Source: Tenodera sinensis
Taxonomy: Eukaryota; Arthropoda; Insecta; Mantodea; Mantidae
Assembly (NCBI GenBank): GCA_030765045.1
Contig: CM060967.1
Coordinates: forward strand, 20,978,284 to 21,042,283
Length of the DNA stretch: 64,000 nucleotides
Direction: 5' to 3'
Part shown: positions 1-11,900 of the stretch, one piece after another
Layout: each line of letters starts with the position of its first letter
Position numbering within the stretch: the first letter of the stretch is position 1
Notes under the pieces: generated by a model
The model's database searches: none
The model's input: the letters and a program-made list of their open reading frames with translations, nothing else
What the model was told of the DNA's origin: nothing
Translations under genes and position numbers: made by a program

Positions 1-543
1 TTGGCTCTTTTGATGCTGCTGGCCGGCATCACAATTCTTGGCTAACAAAATTGTTTTACGCCATCAGTGGAAAACGTGAGTGTGATATGTATTTGGCTGG
101 CTTCATGCAGACCCAATTAACTTCAGCCAAACATGTAGACAAGTGACCCGTGCATATTATTCATTGTTTTCTAACAAGAGAAATGGAGTAGACGGAATAA
201 AAGAAAGTAGAGTTACCTACTTAATGAGATGCATGCAAGGCCCATCATTTGTGATACACCACAGAAAAGGTAACAATTGTTGATAAGTTATTGTTTTGAA
301 ACTTTCACCACATACAATTACGCTTGTGTCAGAATCTCCAGTGGCAAGAACATGTAAAGTTAACCTAACCTCAATTCAACTGATATGGCTGCTCTGAAAT
401 TCATCTGTTTTGCAGTTGTTGGTGAAATTATAGTAGCAAGAAATAAGCACACATCGTGACCACAAAGACTAAATGTTCATAAAAGGAATCCATGTGATTA
501 AACTATACATATATATGAGACTACAGGTTTCACATGACATATT
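1..543. other. AT-rich DNA, nothing recognised
   Basis: No coding signal, repeat ends or splice-paired exon could be supported here. The short ORFs have no domain-like content. Confidence 0.5.
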
Positions 544-1390
544 ACTTTCTCTACTGGTAAGTAGGGGAAGTATTGTATTCCAGCCAAAAATTCGATGTCG
601 AGATTTCACCGGAAATATATGTTTTGAGGCTCCCTGAATCCAAAAAAAAAGTATTTTTAGAAAAAGGCCTGTCTGTGTGTCTGTGGACAGCATAACTCAA
701 AAACAAAAAGTCGGTTAAAAACCAAAGTTGGTATTTAAATTTAATGTCTTTCAAGGATGCGACACGACGATTTTGAAGGAAATAGCCCCACCCTGAACTA
801 CCTTTTACATGGAACATTTTTCGAAAATTTTGATTTTCTTGAAAATGGCTAACGATTTTGATTAAAATGTCTTATGTTTAAGATATTTTTATGACAAATG
901 AAATGTATATCTTGAATTTTGTGACTATAGCCCCTGTAGCCGTATTTACTCTAGATGATTTTTGCATAACTGGTAAACGATTAGAGATAGACCAAATCAT
1001 ACTCTACAAAAATATGTAGATCTTGCTAAAATACACAATTTATGTCTAAATAAATTTTCTTGTAAGGTGAACCATTTTGGAGATATTCCTTGTTATGTGT
1101 GTGTGTTTCAGAAAACTTATAACTTTCGTGAAATGGATCATCATTGTTCAGTTTTTTATATGTTAAGTGTGCAAAGACAACAGAATCTCAAAGCTTTAAA
1201 AGATTTGACTATCATACAAAGCCTACTGTATTCTAACATTTCCCTTGCACCTACAATGAAATAAGCAATAAGATAATTTGCACAAATGTTTAACTTAACG
1301 AACACAAAGAAGATATAGGAATAAGAGTTTGTAAGAATGGTTAATACAAGTGTAGAGAAAGTCATGTGGGTGCAACACATCAGATTTTTA
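544..1390 (+). mobile_element. Family A Helentron-like non-autonomous element, full copy
   Basis: About 845 bp, non-coding. It opens with ACTTTCTCTACT followed by a near-palindromic AAGTAGGGGAAGT, and closes with GTAGAGAAAGTCATGTG and GTGCAACACATC. The interior is shared almost base for base with the copy at 35506-36356. Both ends carry the same CTTTCTCTAC word in inverted orientation. Calling it Helentron-like is an inference from the inverted end words, the hairpin at one end and a head-to-tail pair elsewhere. Confidence 0.75.
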
Positions 1391-1617
1391 AAGTTATGTT
1401 TAACTTTGAGTGTTGTGTGTTGATTGTTGAGGCATTGGAGACCCACTGTTACTGTTTCTTTTTTACCATGCATGTATACCATCATCATTCTTTTATTAAT
1501 AGCACACATTAAATTTATTTATTGCTCTTTATTGTTCTCTGATAATTTCTCCAGCTTTTTTTTAGTTCTTTTGTAATGTTTGCTATTGTTTTTATGGCTC
1601 TAGACAGTTTTGAACTA

Positions 1618-2007
1618 CAGTAGAACCCCGCTAATCCGAACAAAATGGGGGTGTGGTCTTTTGGATTTGGCAGCTATAAGGTAACGCAGTGTAGAGATGT
1701 GAGGAAGTGACAACGTTGGGACTACTACACACAGCACAACACTGTATTGTTCTGACTGTGGACATAGCCAACCGTATGCGATAGTGGCAGTATTTAGATA
1801 GTTCAGTATGTTTCACTATTGTTAGCAGTCATTCTACAGTAATTTATGCAGAACAGGTACTTGTTTGTGTTATACCACACACTACAATGTCAACGAAACA
1901 AAAACATAATTCCTTTACATTAAAAGAAGAACTTTAAATTATGGATTTTGTGTTCAGATTGTCTGGAATTTTAGATTTGTGGGGTTTGGATTAGCAGGGT
2001 TCTATTG
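1618..2007. mobile_element. Pogo/Tigger-type MITE
   Basis: Terminal inverted repeats: CAGTAGAACCCCGCTAATCC on the left, and on the right CAATAGAACCCTGCTAATCC read on the minus strand. Both sides are flanked by TA (1616-1617 and 2008-2009), the target duplication of Tc1/mariner/pogo transposases. 390 bp; no transposase coding. Confidence 0.85.
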
Positions 2008-2295
2008 TATATACAAAGAAATTATATGTGATGTTTTTAGCAGAACCAATGTTCAGTGAATCAGGACGTTTGTCAGGACATACATCTAACAGCTGTTCTT
2101 TCATAGTCACTTTGAATAATTTCTGCATGAGTAATGTACACAATATGGATCTAATGTCATTCTATAACAGAAACAACAATGTTTTAAAACTTGGCCACTG
2201 TCTTCTTTTCAGCTCCTAGACCAGAGAAAGTTTCCCATTAATTATGAATACCCACAATAAAATACATATATTTTAACTCTGTTGCTCTCATTCTA

Positions 2296-2590
2296 GCAGC
2301 ACCATGGCCGAATGGTTACTGTTCATTTCTCATAAGGCGGCTAAGGTTGATTCCAAGGAGTCCGTATAGAATTTGTGGTGGACCAAGCAACTTCTGATAT
2401 GTTTTTGTGGATTCTCTGTATTCCCCCACCATTCATTCCACGGATTGCTCATAATCACAGTTCCTTTCACCATCATTTCATATCATCTCCTCCCTCACTC
2501 TGATACCAGGCTTTGAGCTGATCACTCATCCTGATTACTTTCTCTGATTCAGAGTCCATCTGACCCCAGGTGTTGACTAGGGGCTGCCAG
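2296..2590 (+). mobile_element. Old tRNA-derived SINE (GTGGTGGAC family), strongly diverged
   Basis: A tRNA-like start (ATGGCCGAATGGTTACTG) is followed by a GTGGTGGACCAAG core and CCCCCACCATTCATTCCAC. These are degraded forms of words seen in the young copies at 24374, 38284, 51422 and 58731. Confidence 0.6.
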
Positions 2591-2811
2591 TCCTCTGTAC
2601 AAAGTTCTCATTCTGGTTTACATTCTTGACTATTGTGAACCTGCCTTTTAACACAATTTTCTACTTGTTGGCAGTCCACCTTGTACTTCTGTTAGGCTAT
2701 GAGACTCCACCGATGGTCAAACAAGCCTAACTTGTTAAAACTGATTTTAGCATATTGCACAGGTCATAAAATGTAATTGTTCATATTGCACTGTGCTCCG
2801 GAAGTCCTGTT

Positions 2812-2990
2812 TTATGCAGAAATGCTTCCTCTTTTTTCTACATTGATCCAAATACCATTCTCTGCCTTGAGTAACATGGAGTATCTGCTGTACTTAAACG
2901 GCACTTCTGTTTTTGGAGATGGTGTCAACAGGAAATCCCTGATGATATAAGCCATAGCAATTTTGGTGCTCATCAGTGCAAAACGTGTCC
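2812..2990 (-). CDS. P450 exon 7: helix L and C-terminus
   Basis: Acceptor AACAAAAAGTTGTTGCAG-type tract ending at 2991. The first two bases complete Gly468, then TRFALMSTKIAMAYII (helix L) and the tail ending in KRGSISA and TAA at 2814-2812. I found it by looking for the RFA(L)M helix that must follow the haem loop. Intron 6 (about 2.8 kb) precedes it. Confidence 0.93.
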
Positions 2991-5900
2991 CTGCAACAAC
3001 AAAAAGTTACATATACAAATTTTACCAAGACTGAAATACTAAAGGTTTCATTCATTATACTTATATACAGGAACATATTTTTGTAGGCTCTTTGCTTAAA
3101 TCGTCAGATGCTGTTGAATGGCTGAACATCCAGCTTTGAGAATGAGTTGGAGACAACTTGAAACTTGAGTCAGTGGTTGAAAAAATAACCTACAACATTA
3201 CTAAGATAAGTGAAGTTTTTAGTTTCTAATTTGTTCTTACTTTAGAATCTTGTTGCTTCACTGTTAATAGCTTCAATTTTCCTTAATTTTCTTCTGACTA
3301 ACTGGACTTCCTGTATGGTTTTACATCATTAGGAATTTGAAAATTCATTGTCATGGTTCTGCATAAAGATGTTCTCATCCATATTTAGTTCTTTTATTTA
3401 ATAATGTTTTCATAACGGGAGAAGATTGTAATAAGAACAGGTGGTGTGAACTTATATGTGAAATTGTTGAAACCTCTGCTGTCAGGATACATCTGTTCAG
3501 CCACGAGGAATCACATGTCTGAACCGTCAATAGCAGCTGATAATATAGGCAAGAGTCCATAAAAACATGTTCTAACAACAAGTGAAACTTGGTCGACTGC
3601 AGTCTCAATGAAATTTGGTACCTTCCTTTTCATGCTTATTTACATGTCAATATGTTGCAAATTTGAGTGAATTTTACAAAATCGTTTTGAAGCCAATTTT
3701 TCTTAGTTAAATTGAGGACTGTTACATTACCAAATAATAATATTCCCCAGTAATTTTACTTTCAGACTTCTAAAGATGTTATGGAAGAATAACGAAACTA
3801 GTCACTGAATATTCCAACTTAAAATAAGTGAAGCCTAGTCTCTAGATATTTGTACATATGGTTGAATGTGATTTTGGTGTATTTAAGGGGACGAGGGAAG
3901 ATAACTTGCTTACAAATGAGATTTTGATCTGTATATAGCATTGTATAAGCAATTCCTAAGTCTGAAGCAATTTCGATTGTGGTTTTATGTGGATTAAGCT
4001 CCACTTCTCATATGAATTTTACTTTCTGATCATAAGATTTCCTTTTTCTGTTCTTCATGGCTGATTAAAAGCAATTGAGAATTGAAAGACAAACCACTGT
4101 TAATCAGTAAACACCAGATATAAAAAATGTTTATCTTTACTTCTTGTTTATTTCTACAACATTGTTGCGCCAAAAGCCGTCAGCTCTTGGGCAAAGTCTT
4201 TGTCTTTTGTAAGATTTGAAGCTTTCACAGCAAGCATTATTAATCAAGGCTTCACGGGTGATCACCCATGTCAGATTTATGAACATCAAGCTTTCAGCTT
4301 TGTCTTTTGTTTCTGCAGCTGAAAGGTGCCCGCTCAGCTAGTGTCTTTGTCAACAGAGATAAGGAAAATACACCTCGAGTTTCTTTTAAGGTAGCATATA
4401 TTGTATGTTCATTATAATGATGTAAAACTCAGTTGTATTTCACTGAAATGTAATACGTATAACAGCGAATTACCTATAAATGCATTATGTACAGATAAGG
4501 TTCTATTAATATGTTTCTAAGCCATATTTTGCTGGGACCTGCAAAAATTTACATATAAATACAAATTACTTAGAACTGGGTTACATATAAAGCAGGTTCA
4601 ACTGTATTTATTGATGAGATAACCAAGCTTACAGCTCAGGCTCATCTTGAAATCTAGAGTAAACAAACTGCTGCCAGGCAAGACTGTGATTTTATTATGG
4701 AACCTGGTGGCAAATTAAGTTAGTTTCTACTAAACTTAACTATACCTAGGTTCAATGATGTTGTTGATGTGTTGACCACAATACACTGTGCAGACATTTA
4801 TGTATAATAGGGCTAATAGAAGGTGCAGGAAATGTAGATGCATTTAAAATCTTCCCAGCATTGTCTCCTCAAACAGTTAACAGTGTTGACTGACAACAAT
4901 GTGTAATTATGCTTCCAAGTTCACATCAACGTGAAGCAAATAAAATATATTGCTTCACCTTGCTTGGTTGTAAGTGCACCTTCTTAAATTCTATAAGTGT
5001 AAATGAGGGATGAGCTTATTAATGACGTGTGTAAGTGTGCACTGGCACAACTAACCTACAGTGGTGTGTAGTGTATACTTTAGGTAGCAATAGATGGAGT
5101 TGTTAGAAAAAGCTTGACGATGCTGGGGTTGTTTTTTCATTCCTTCTACCTTCTTTGTAGACACACAAACGCTAAGAAATCCCCCACAGGAAAATACAGG
5201 CTGATCTCAACAATATGACTGCATGAGAATGGACTGTTAATTTCTCCATTGCTACTTTAGATATCTTGTGTAATTGTCAAAATGTAAGAAAGTTGTTTTT
5301 TTGTGCCTTGCATCTGGCAATGAAGCCATTAGCATTGGTGCTCTCCAATACTTTTGGACTAAAGTTTTTTCTGCACATAGGGCTTCACAGATCTTCAAGT
5401 GATCTTCATTCATCTCTGCTTGATCACTGCACAGGACACATATTGATACAGTTGAAATGCCTATTCTAAAGAGATGGCTTGCTAGTCAGTCGTGATCTGT
5501 CAGTAGTCTGAAGGCTGGACCTGCTGTTTTCTGGGGTCTCTGGGAGATTATATCTGTCTTTAAAAGTAATGCAATACACTTTTTATCCTTGAAAGTTTTT
5601 TCTATTTTCTGTAGGTATGAATATGAAAATTTTGAATGGGGCTTAAAATTGGGTGTTGTAACTGCCAAATTGTAAAAACTGGTGCCCGTAAGCAGTTACA
5701 TTTAAGCATATAATGCCAAAACTGTTAGAAAGTTTAAAGCCAGTTTTTCCCCATAATAATTGTCACTGCATTTAAAGCAGCAGTGTTAGGCTGTATGAAG
5801 CTAAATTATTCTCACCTATGCAGTTTCGGGGCCCAGATCCAAAGGGTAGAAAGACATATGGTGATCTTTTCTGCTTCTCTTCAGCACAAAACCTATTTGG

Positions 5901-8900
5901 ATCAAAAATGTCAGGTTCTGGATAGTATTTGGGATCATAATGTAATCCCATGATTGGAATACTAACAGATGATTCTACTTCCAAATTTATGTTTGTTCCA
6001 GGAATGATATAAGGCTGAGTGCATGTTCTGTCCACTCGAGCCACAGGAGGATGCTTTCGAAGTGATTCTGTAACATAGAAATATAAAAGTGCGATTTTAG
6101 GATACATGTATGAAGAGTGCTCTTAAGTGCAATGTGAACTAAAATTTAGTATTCTAACAATGCTTTCTAACAAAATGAACACTTCAATAATATAAAACAA
6201 ACTAAATTTTTGTAGTTCGACTTGGGACTATGCTGTAATATGGCCAATCCACACAGCTTGCCAGATGCTTTTGTCTATATCAGGTTCCCTTCTAAAGACA
6301 ATGAGACTATAGATATCTGTTGTTAACCTAATAATAAACCTATCAAATGTTATCTTCTTTCTTGGACGATTGAAAACAGTATTGTAATAATCAATTTAAA
6401 CTAAATGTTATTAATCGACTCACCTTTTTGGTTTAAATTTACTAAATGTTATATAGGTTATCAGACATGTCATTTAATTATGTTCATTGATGTAACTTTC
6501 ATATTTCCTTTTTTTTTTCTTGGTAAGAAACAATGAATAATACAGATTTAGATTATACATAGCCAATTATAATGCAAAGGGTCAATAAGGAAAATATCTT
6601 ACCTTTTATTAATAGTGTGGAGAATAATAATCAAAAATGGTTATTGACAGTTTGTCAAGGAGATATCTCTCTCTCCACAGAAGAGAATTTGCTGGCATGT
6701 TTAGATACAGTGATTGAGTGTGCAGAGTTTAAGGGCCTGTTGACAAGGTCATTTGGGCCTTTTAAGGTACATAAGAAAACAGTTGTAGTGATTATAAAAA
6801 GAAATTGTCATGGAATTTTAAATATTTCAATTAATGAAAAAATAAAATAAACTTATAATCACTTTCCGTGTACCATGCCTGAAAAATGGTTAAGAGAATT
6901 CATCACTTGAGTATCAAACAGAATTTGCGCCAACTTTGAAGTAACAATTATGAAGAACCTCATGACTGAAACCTGAAACCTAGACTCAGTTCACATTTTA
7001 TTTATTACTTCACACAGCTGTATGTGTGCTGTAATTGTCTCAGATTAGTGGTATTTGGCTGGGCTGATCTCTTTTGAACCAAAACAGTTGCACATAGTAT
7101 ATGCCCTTATGATTATGTTCCAATTTTGAAGAAGAGTACTAACCAAAAAGAACCATCTCCAAGTAGTGCGTCTCTTGCAAAGCCTCATATGAGCACTGCC
7201 CATCGTGCCTCTTAAGGACATCCTCTATCTCAGCACGGAGTTTATCTTGGACATCTTGATTGAGAGCCAACTCATAACAAGCATATGTTAGAAGTGTACT
7301 TGAAGTTTCAAATCCAGCCAGAAGGAAAAGTAGTGACTGTGCAATTATGGTATCCTCATCCAAAACTGCAACAGTGAAAACATAACATTTTATTAAAGAT
7401 TTGTTGCTGGTTCTTTAAATTCGATAGGTTAATTAGAAATAACACAGCAACATTTTAAGTAGTCATGAGTAAACACAGGTTTTTATGGCTGTAGTTGATA
7501 ATTATAGAAGAAACTTGTGGACTGATTTGCTGTGGTTTGCTGGAGTAACTTGGTCCAGACGTTTCATCCACAACTGCGATGGACATCATCAGTGGCACAG
7601 CCAAAGTCTTCTCGATGAAGGTTCAGTTGCATCTGAAGCGTTAACCATTGGGAATGCAGTATTTATGTTGAGAGGGGTCTTCCTCTGATTGGTTCTGGAC
7701 TAGCTGAGGTGGTACAGCTGGTGGAAGGTGCCTAGCTGCTTCTTGGTTGCTACTAGTTCCTGATTGGTCCAGTTGTTTTGCTGTCAGGATTGTTGTTTCA
7801 TGTTGGTATCCCATCATTGATGACAAGATCAGGAACTAGTAGCAACCAGGAAACAGCTAGGCCTCTTCTACTAGCTGTACCACGTCAGCTGGTCCAGAGC
7901 CTATCAGAGAAGATTCCTCTCTACATAAATACTGTATCCCTGATGGTTAACACTTCAGATGCACCTGAATCTTCATCGAGAAGACTTTGCCTGCACCGCT
8001 CATGATGTCCACCGCAGTTGTGGATAAAACGTCTGGATGTAGTTACTCCAGCAAATCAGTCGGCAAGTTTCTTCTATAATTATTCTTAGTATCAGTGAGT
8101 AATAAATTTAAGTAATATCAAGTGTTCATTGTGATAAATTATATTTTCCACCAACTTTTTATTTTAGCGACAGTTGTGACTATACCTATGCCACTCACTC
8201 CCCCTGCTGATGGTGGTCCGTCCAATGGCAATGAGTGAATACACTTCCTTTTCTCAAATTGACTGTGTTGACACTGTTGACAGCAACGACCAAAACGGAG
8301 CCATGAAGCGTTAAATCAGTATGTCATTTTGCATAGACCAAAAAGCAGAAACAGAATTGTCCTATATAAGTGCACACAGAATGATAAGAAAAGCTGAAAA
8401 TTTTTCCTTATAGGTTTCTATCATCTACGAGCTTGAACCATTGGACTCGGGCAAGAAATTATATTGTTATCATAGGTTTGAACAAAATCTAACAGGGGGA
8501 ATTCTAGATCTTACTTTCTTTACTGACAAAGCCTGGTTTTGTTTATCTGGCTATCTAAATAGCCAGAACTATCACTCGTGGAACCCTGAAAACCCACATG
8601 AGTTTGTTGAAACATCTCTCCATGCACAAAATATAGGAGTTTGAGCTGTGATGTCCAGGAGAAGAATAATAGGGCCAATATTCTTTGATGCTAATGTAAA
8701 TTCTGATCTGTACAGGACATGCATTTGACATTAGTTCTAAGAAGATATCCATGATGAACTCAAATGGGTCATTTTAGCAAGATGGCACCACAGTCCATAC
8801 TGCTCAAAAGACCATATTGTTTTCAGAAAAGTTCTAAGACTACAGATTAATTAGCACTAGATTTTTGACCCCTTGATTACATTTTTTGGGTTTATTGCAA

Positions 8901-11900
8901 AAATACTGTGTATGCAAAATATCTAGAAACATTAAGAAAGTTGGAAATGTATGTAAAACAAGCAAGAGTCCATCACAGAAGATACACTACTAAAAATGTT
9001 TTTTATATGTTCAAAGACTAAACACATGCTATGAAGTAAATTAATGTTGCAACACACGCCTTAAAATATCTACCTTGTTTTGATTTCAGTATGGAGTGAA
9101 GTAAACGTACTTATGTATTTATATATCTTTCAAATTGTGTATTATACCTATAATAGTTAATAAAGAAAACAATAAATATTCCAGGACAGTGACGTCCCAA
9201 CACCAATGTGTCTGTCTAAATGGCAGGGAAAAAAGTAAAGTTGGTAGAAGAATTGTAGTGATCACATTGTCAAGGTTAAGGGAAGCAATACCCTTGTGCA
9301 TGAGAGGTAGAACTGGAACTTAAAAATTCAATGCCACAACTGGGATTTGAACCACAGACCTTCCGCTTACCGGGCGGCTGCTCTACCACTGAGCTATTGT
9401 GACAAACTGCCAGAATGGCATTAAATTCTCAAACCAGTTCGTATTTCTCCTGGTAAACCACAAAGGCAGTCTCATATCAGAGACAAATTACCCCAATGGT
9501 AACTTACTATTGTAAGTACTTTATGTCCCAGGATTAAATAACCTTCAGATGATAATTATTATTTATTTATGCCAACAAACTTACTGTTGGTGTTTTTAAA
9601 CACACAAGCCGTGTGTGGGCAAAGTTTGAGAGGTAGAACTGGAACTTAAAAATTCAATGCCACAACTGGGATTTGAACCACAGACCTTCCGCTTACCGGG
9701 CGGCTGCTCTACCACTAAGCTATTGTGACAAACTGCCAGAATGGCATTAAATTCTCGAACCAGTTCGTATTTCTCCTGGTAAACCACAAAGGCAGTCTCA
9801 CATCAGAGACAAATTACCCCAATGGTAACTTACTATTATAAGTACTTTATGTGCCAGGATTAAATAACCTTCAGATGGTAATTATTATTTATTTATGCCA
9901 ACAAACTTACTGTTGGTGTTTTTAAACACACAAGCCGTGTGTGGGCAAAGTTTGAGAGGTAGAACTGGAACTTAAAAATTCAATGCCACAACTGGGATTT
10001 GAACCACAGACCTTCCGCTTACCGGGCGGCTGCTCTACCACTGAGCTATTGTGACAAACTGCCAGAATGGCATTAAATTCTCAAACCAGTTCGTATTTCT
10101 CCTGGTAAACCACAAAGGCAGTCTCACATCAGAGACAAATTACCCCAATGGTGACTTACTATTCTACACAGAATAAAATGCCTCCAGTATGAAAATTGAA
10201 GTATTCATGTACCACTCAACTTGTACAAGAATTTGGGAGTGAACATTTTGCTGCAAATGGTGACAGCATAGAATATGTAACAACGTTATCTACAACATTC
10301 AAGCATCAACTGTACCTCACCTCCTCTGTGCTGTGATCTTGTGACTAACTCCTTCCACTGCCTATAGTCCAAAGTCTGCAACCTTTTGTTTTCTGTATGA
10401 AGGTTCGATCCCTAGTTATTACACACAAACACTTGCTTGCAAATTCCCAAAAATAAATGAAGAATGTGTGCTTGTATAAAAAAGGACCTGCCTAAATTAA
10501 CACTGAAGCTATATTGACACAAGTAGTCAAGCTCATTGAGGAAGCTGAAGTCCTGCCAGGACTGCCCTACATGAATGAGATTTTTTCAGGTTTAGCCGAG
10601 TGCTCATATCTGGGAAATGCCGGGGAGGTACCCTAAACTTAAACCTGGAATGTTTCCTTTCCTAATTATCACTTTTATGATGAAGTGCAGGTGTGAAATA
10701 CGATTTAAAAAGAAACAGAAAACTGGAGTTATGATGGCATTGCTATGGAATTATAGATGCAAAATATTTAATAACCCACAATATTAAATAGTGAAATATT
10801 CTACCTGTGCAATTATGCTTATGCTTGCTGCCTGAGCATGCAAATAGTGTTGTACCAGTGAAGGTTTGTGCACTGTTTTCTCATGAGCCACAGTGATACT
10901 TGCACACAGGCATAGAAGACCACCCTGGTTGACAAAAGTGCCTTAGCTACTTCAGCTCACTGAAGGAGTAAGGCTAGGAGGGTGGGCTTCACACTTCAGT
11001 GCCTAATATGCATCCTGCTTTACATAGAAGAGACTAGCGTATTCTCTTATGCTTGGAAATTTAATGTCATAGAGTTTTGGATAAGAACCTTTGTTAGATT
11101 TCTTCTGTGATGTCCCATCTTCCTTAAATGGGCCAATGCTTTCTGTTTCTTCTTGTTCTGCAGCATCTATCATCAGCTGCAAGAAGTCATTCCATTGCTT
11201 GTCTTTGTTTTTTATTCGATGCTCTTTTGTATTTTTCAAAACATCTACTAGAAATGTTAAGGCCTGAAAAGAACATCAGACAACATTGTGTACATTAAAG
11301 TTATATTGCTGGATATGGAATGAAAATCACATAATTACTATAAACTTGTGTTTGAAAAATAAATAAATTTCAGTATGAATTTTCTGCACCATAAATCAAC
11401 TTACTGGAGGGAATGTTTTATAAAGGATATACTAACCTCATTATTGAAAAATGAAAGGGATAAGAAGCGAGCCAACTGTGGAGCAAATAAAAGCACAAAG
11501 AAAATCAGGATACGATTTGCGAAAGACACATCATTGAATCGTGCAGCAATCTTGACAAATTCTGCATCTCTATCTTTCAGAGAGTCACACTGGACACCAA
11601 ATGCACAGCTTGCTATTACATCCAGAGTAAAGCGCCCAAAAAACTCTTTCAGCTCAAGTTCACACTTAGCCTCCTTTTCATCAGCTAGAAGACAAAGAAA
11701 TTGATTCTCTCAATTTGTTCCATAGAATCAAAAGTTAATTAGGTATAAAGGCAGTTAATTATATAGTTAAATGTTTGTATACTAATAATTCTTTCACAAA
11801 TTCTTTTCTGGCAGCTCATTGGGACTGTTTGGCAGTAATATGTGAAGGAGCAGTTTGAGTATGGTATTAATACCATAAAACTATGTAACTTCAATCAAAT

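Noticed and set aside
2028..2219. 63-codon plus-strand frame as an additional gene
   Set aside because: No domain; sits just outside a MITE in AT-rich DNA, of chance length.
9340..9410. Candidate tRNA genes in three copies on the minus strand
   Set aside because: They are heads of a 326-bp SINE unit in tandem, with a degenerate cloverleaf.
9305..10163. CRISPR-like array
   Set aside because: Period is 326 bp with near-identical whole units, no short repeats with variable spacers, and the genome is eukaryotic.
11375..11704. 109-codon plus-strand frame
   Set aside because: Antisense shadow of P450 exon 3.
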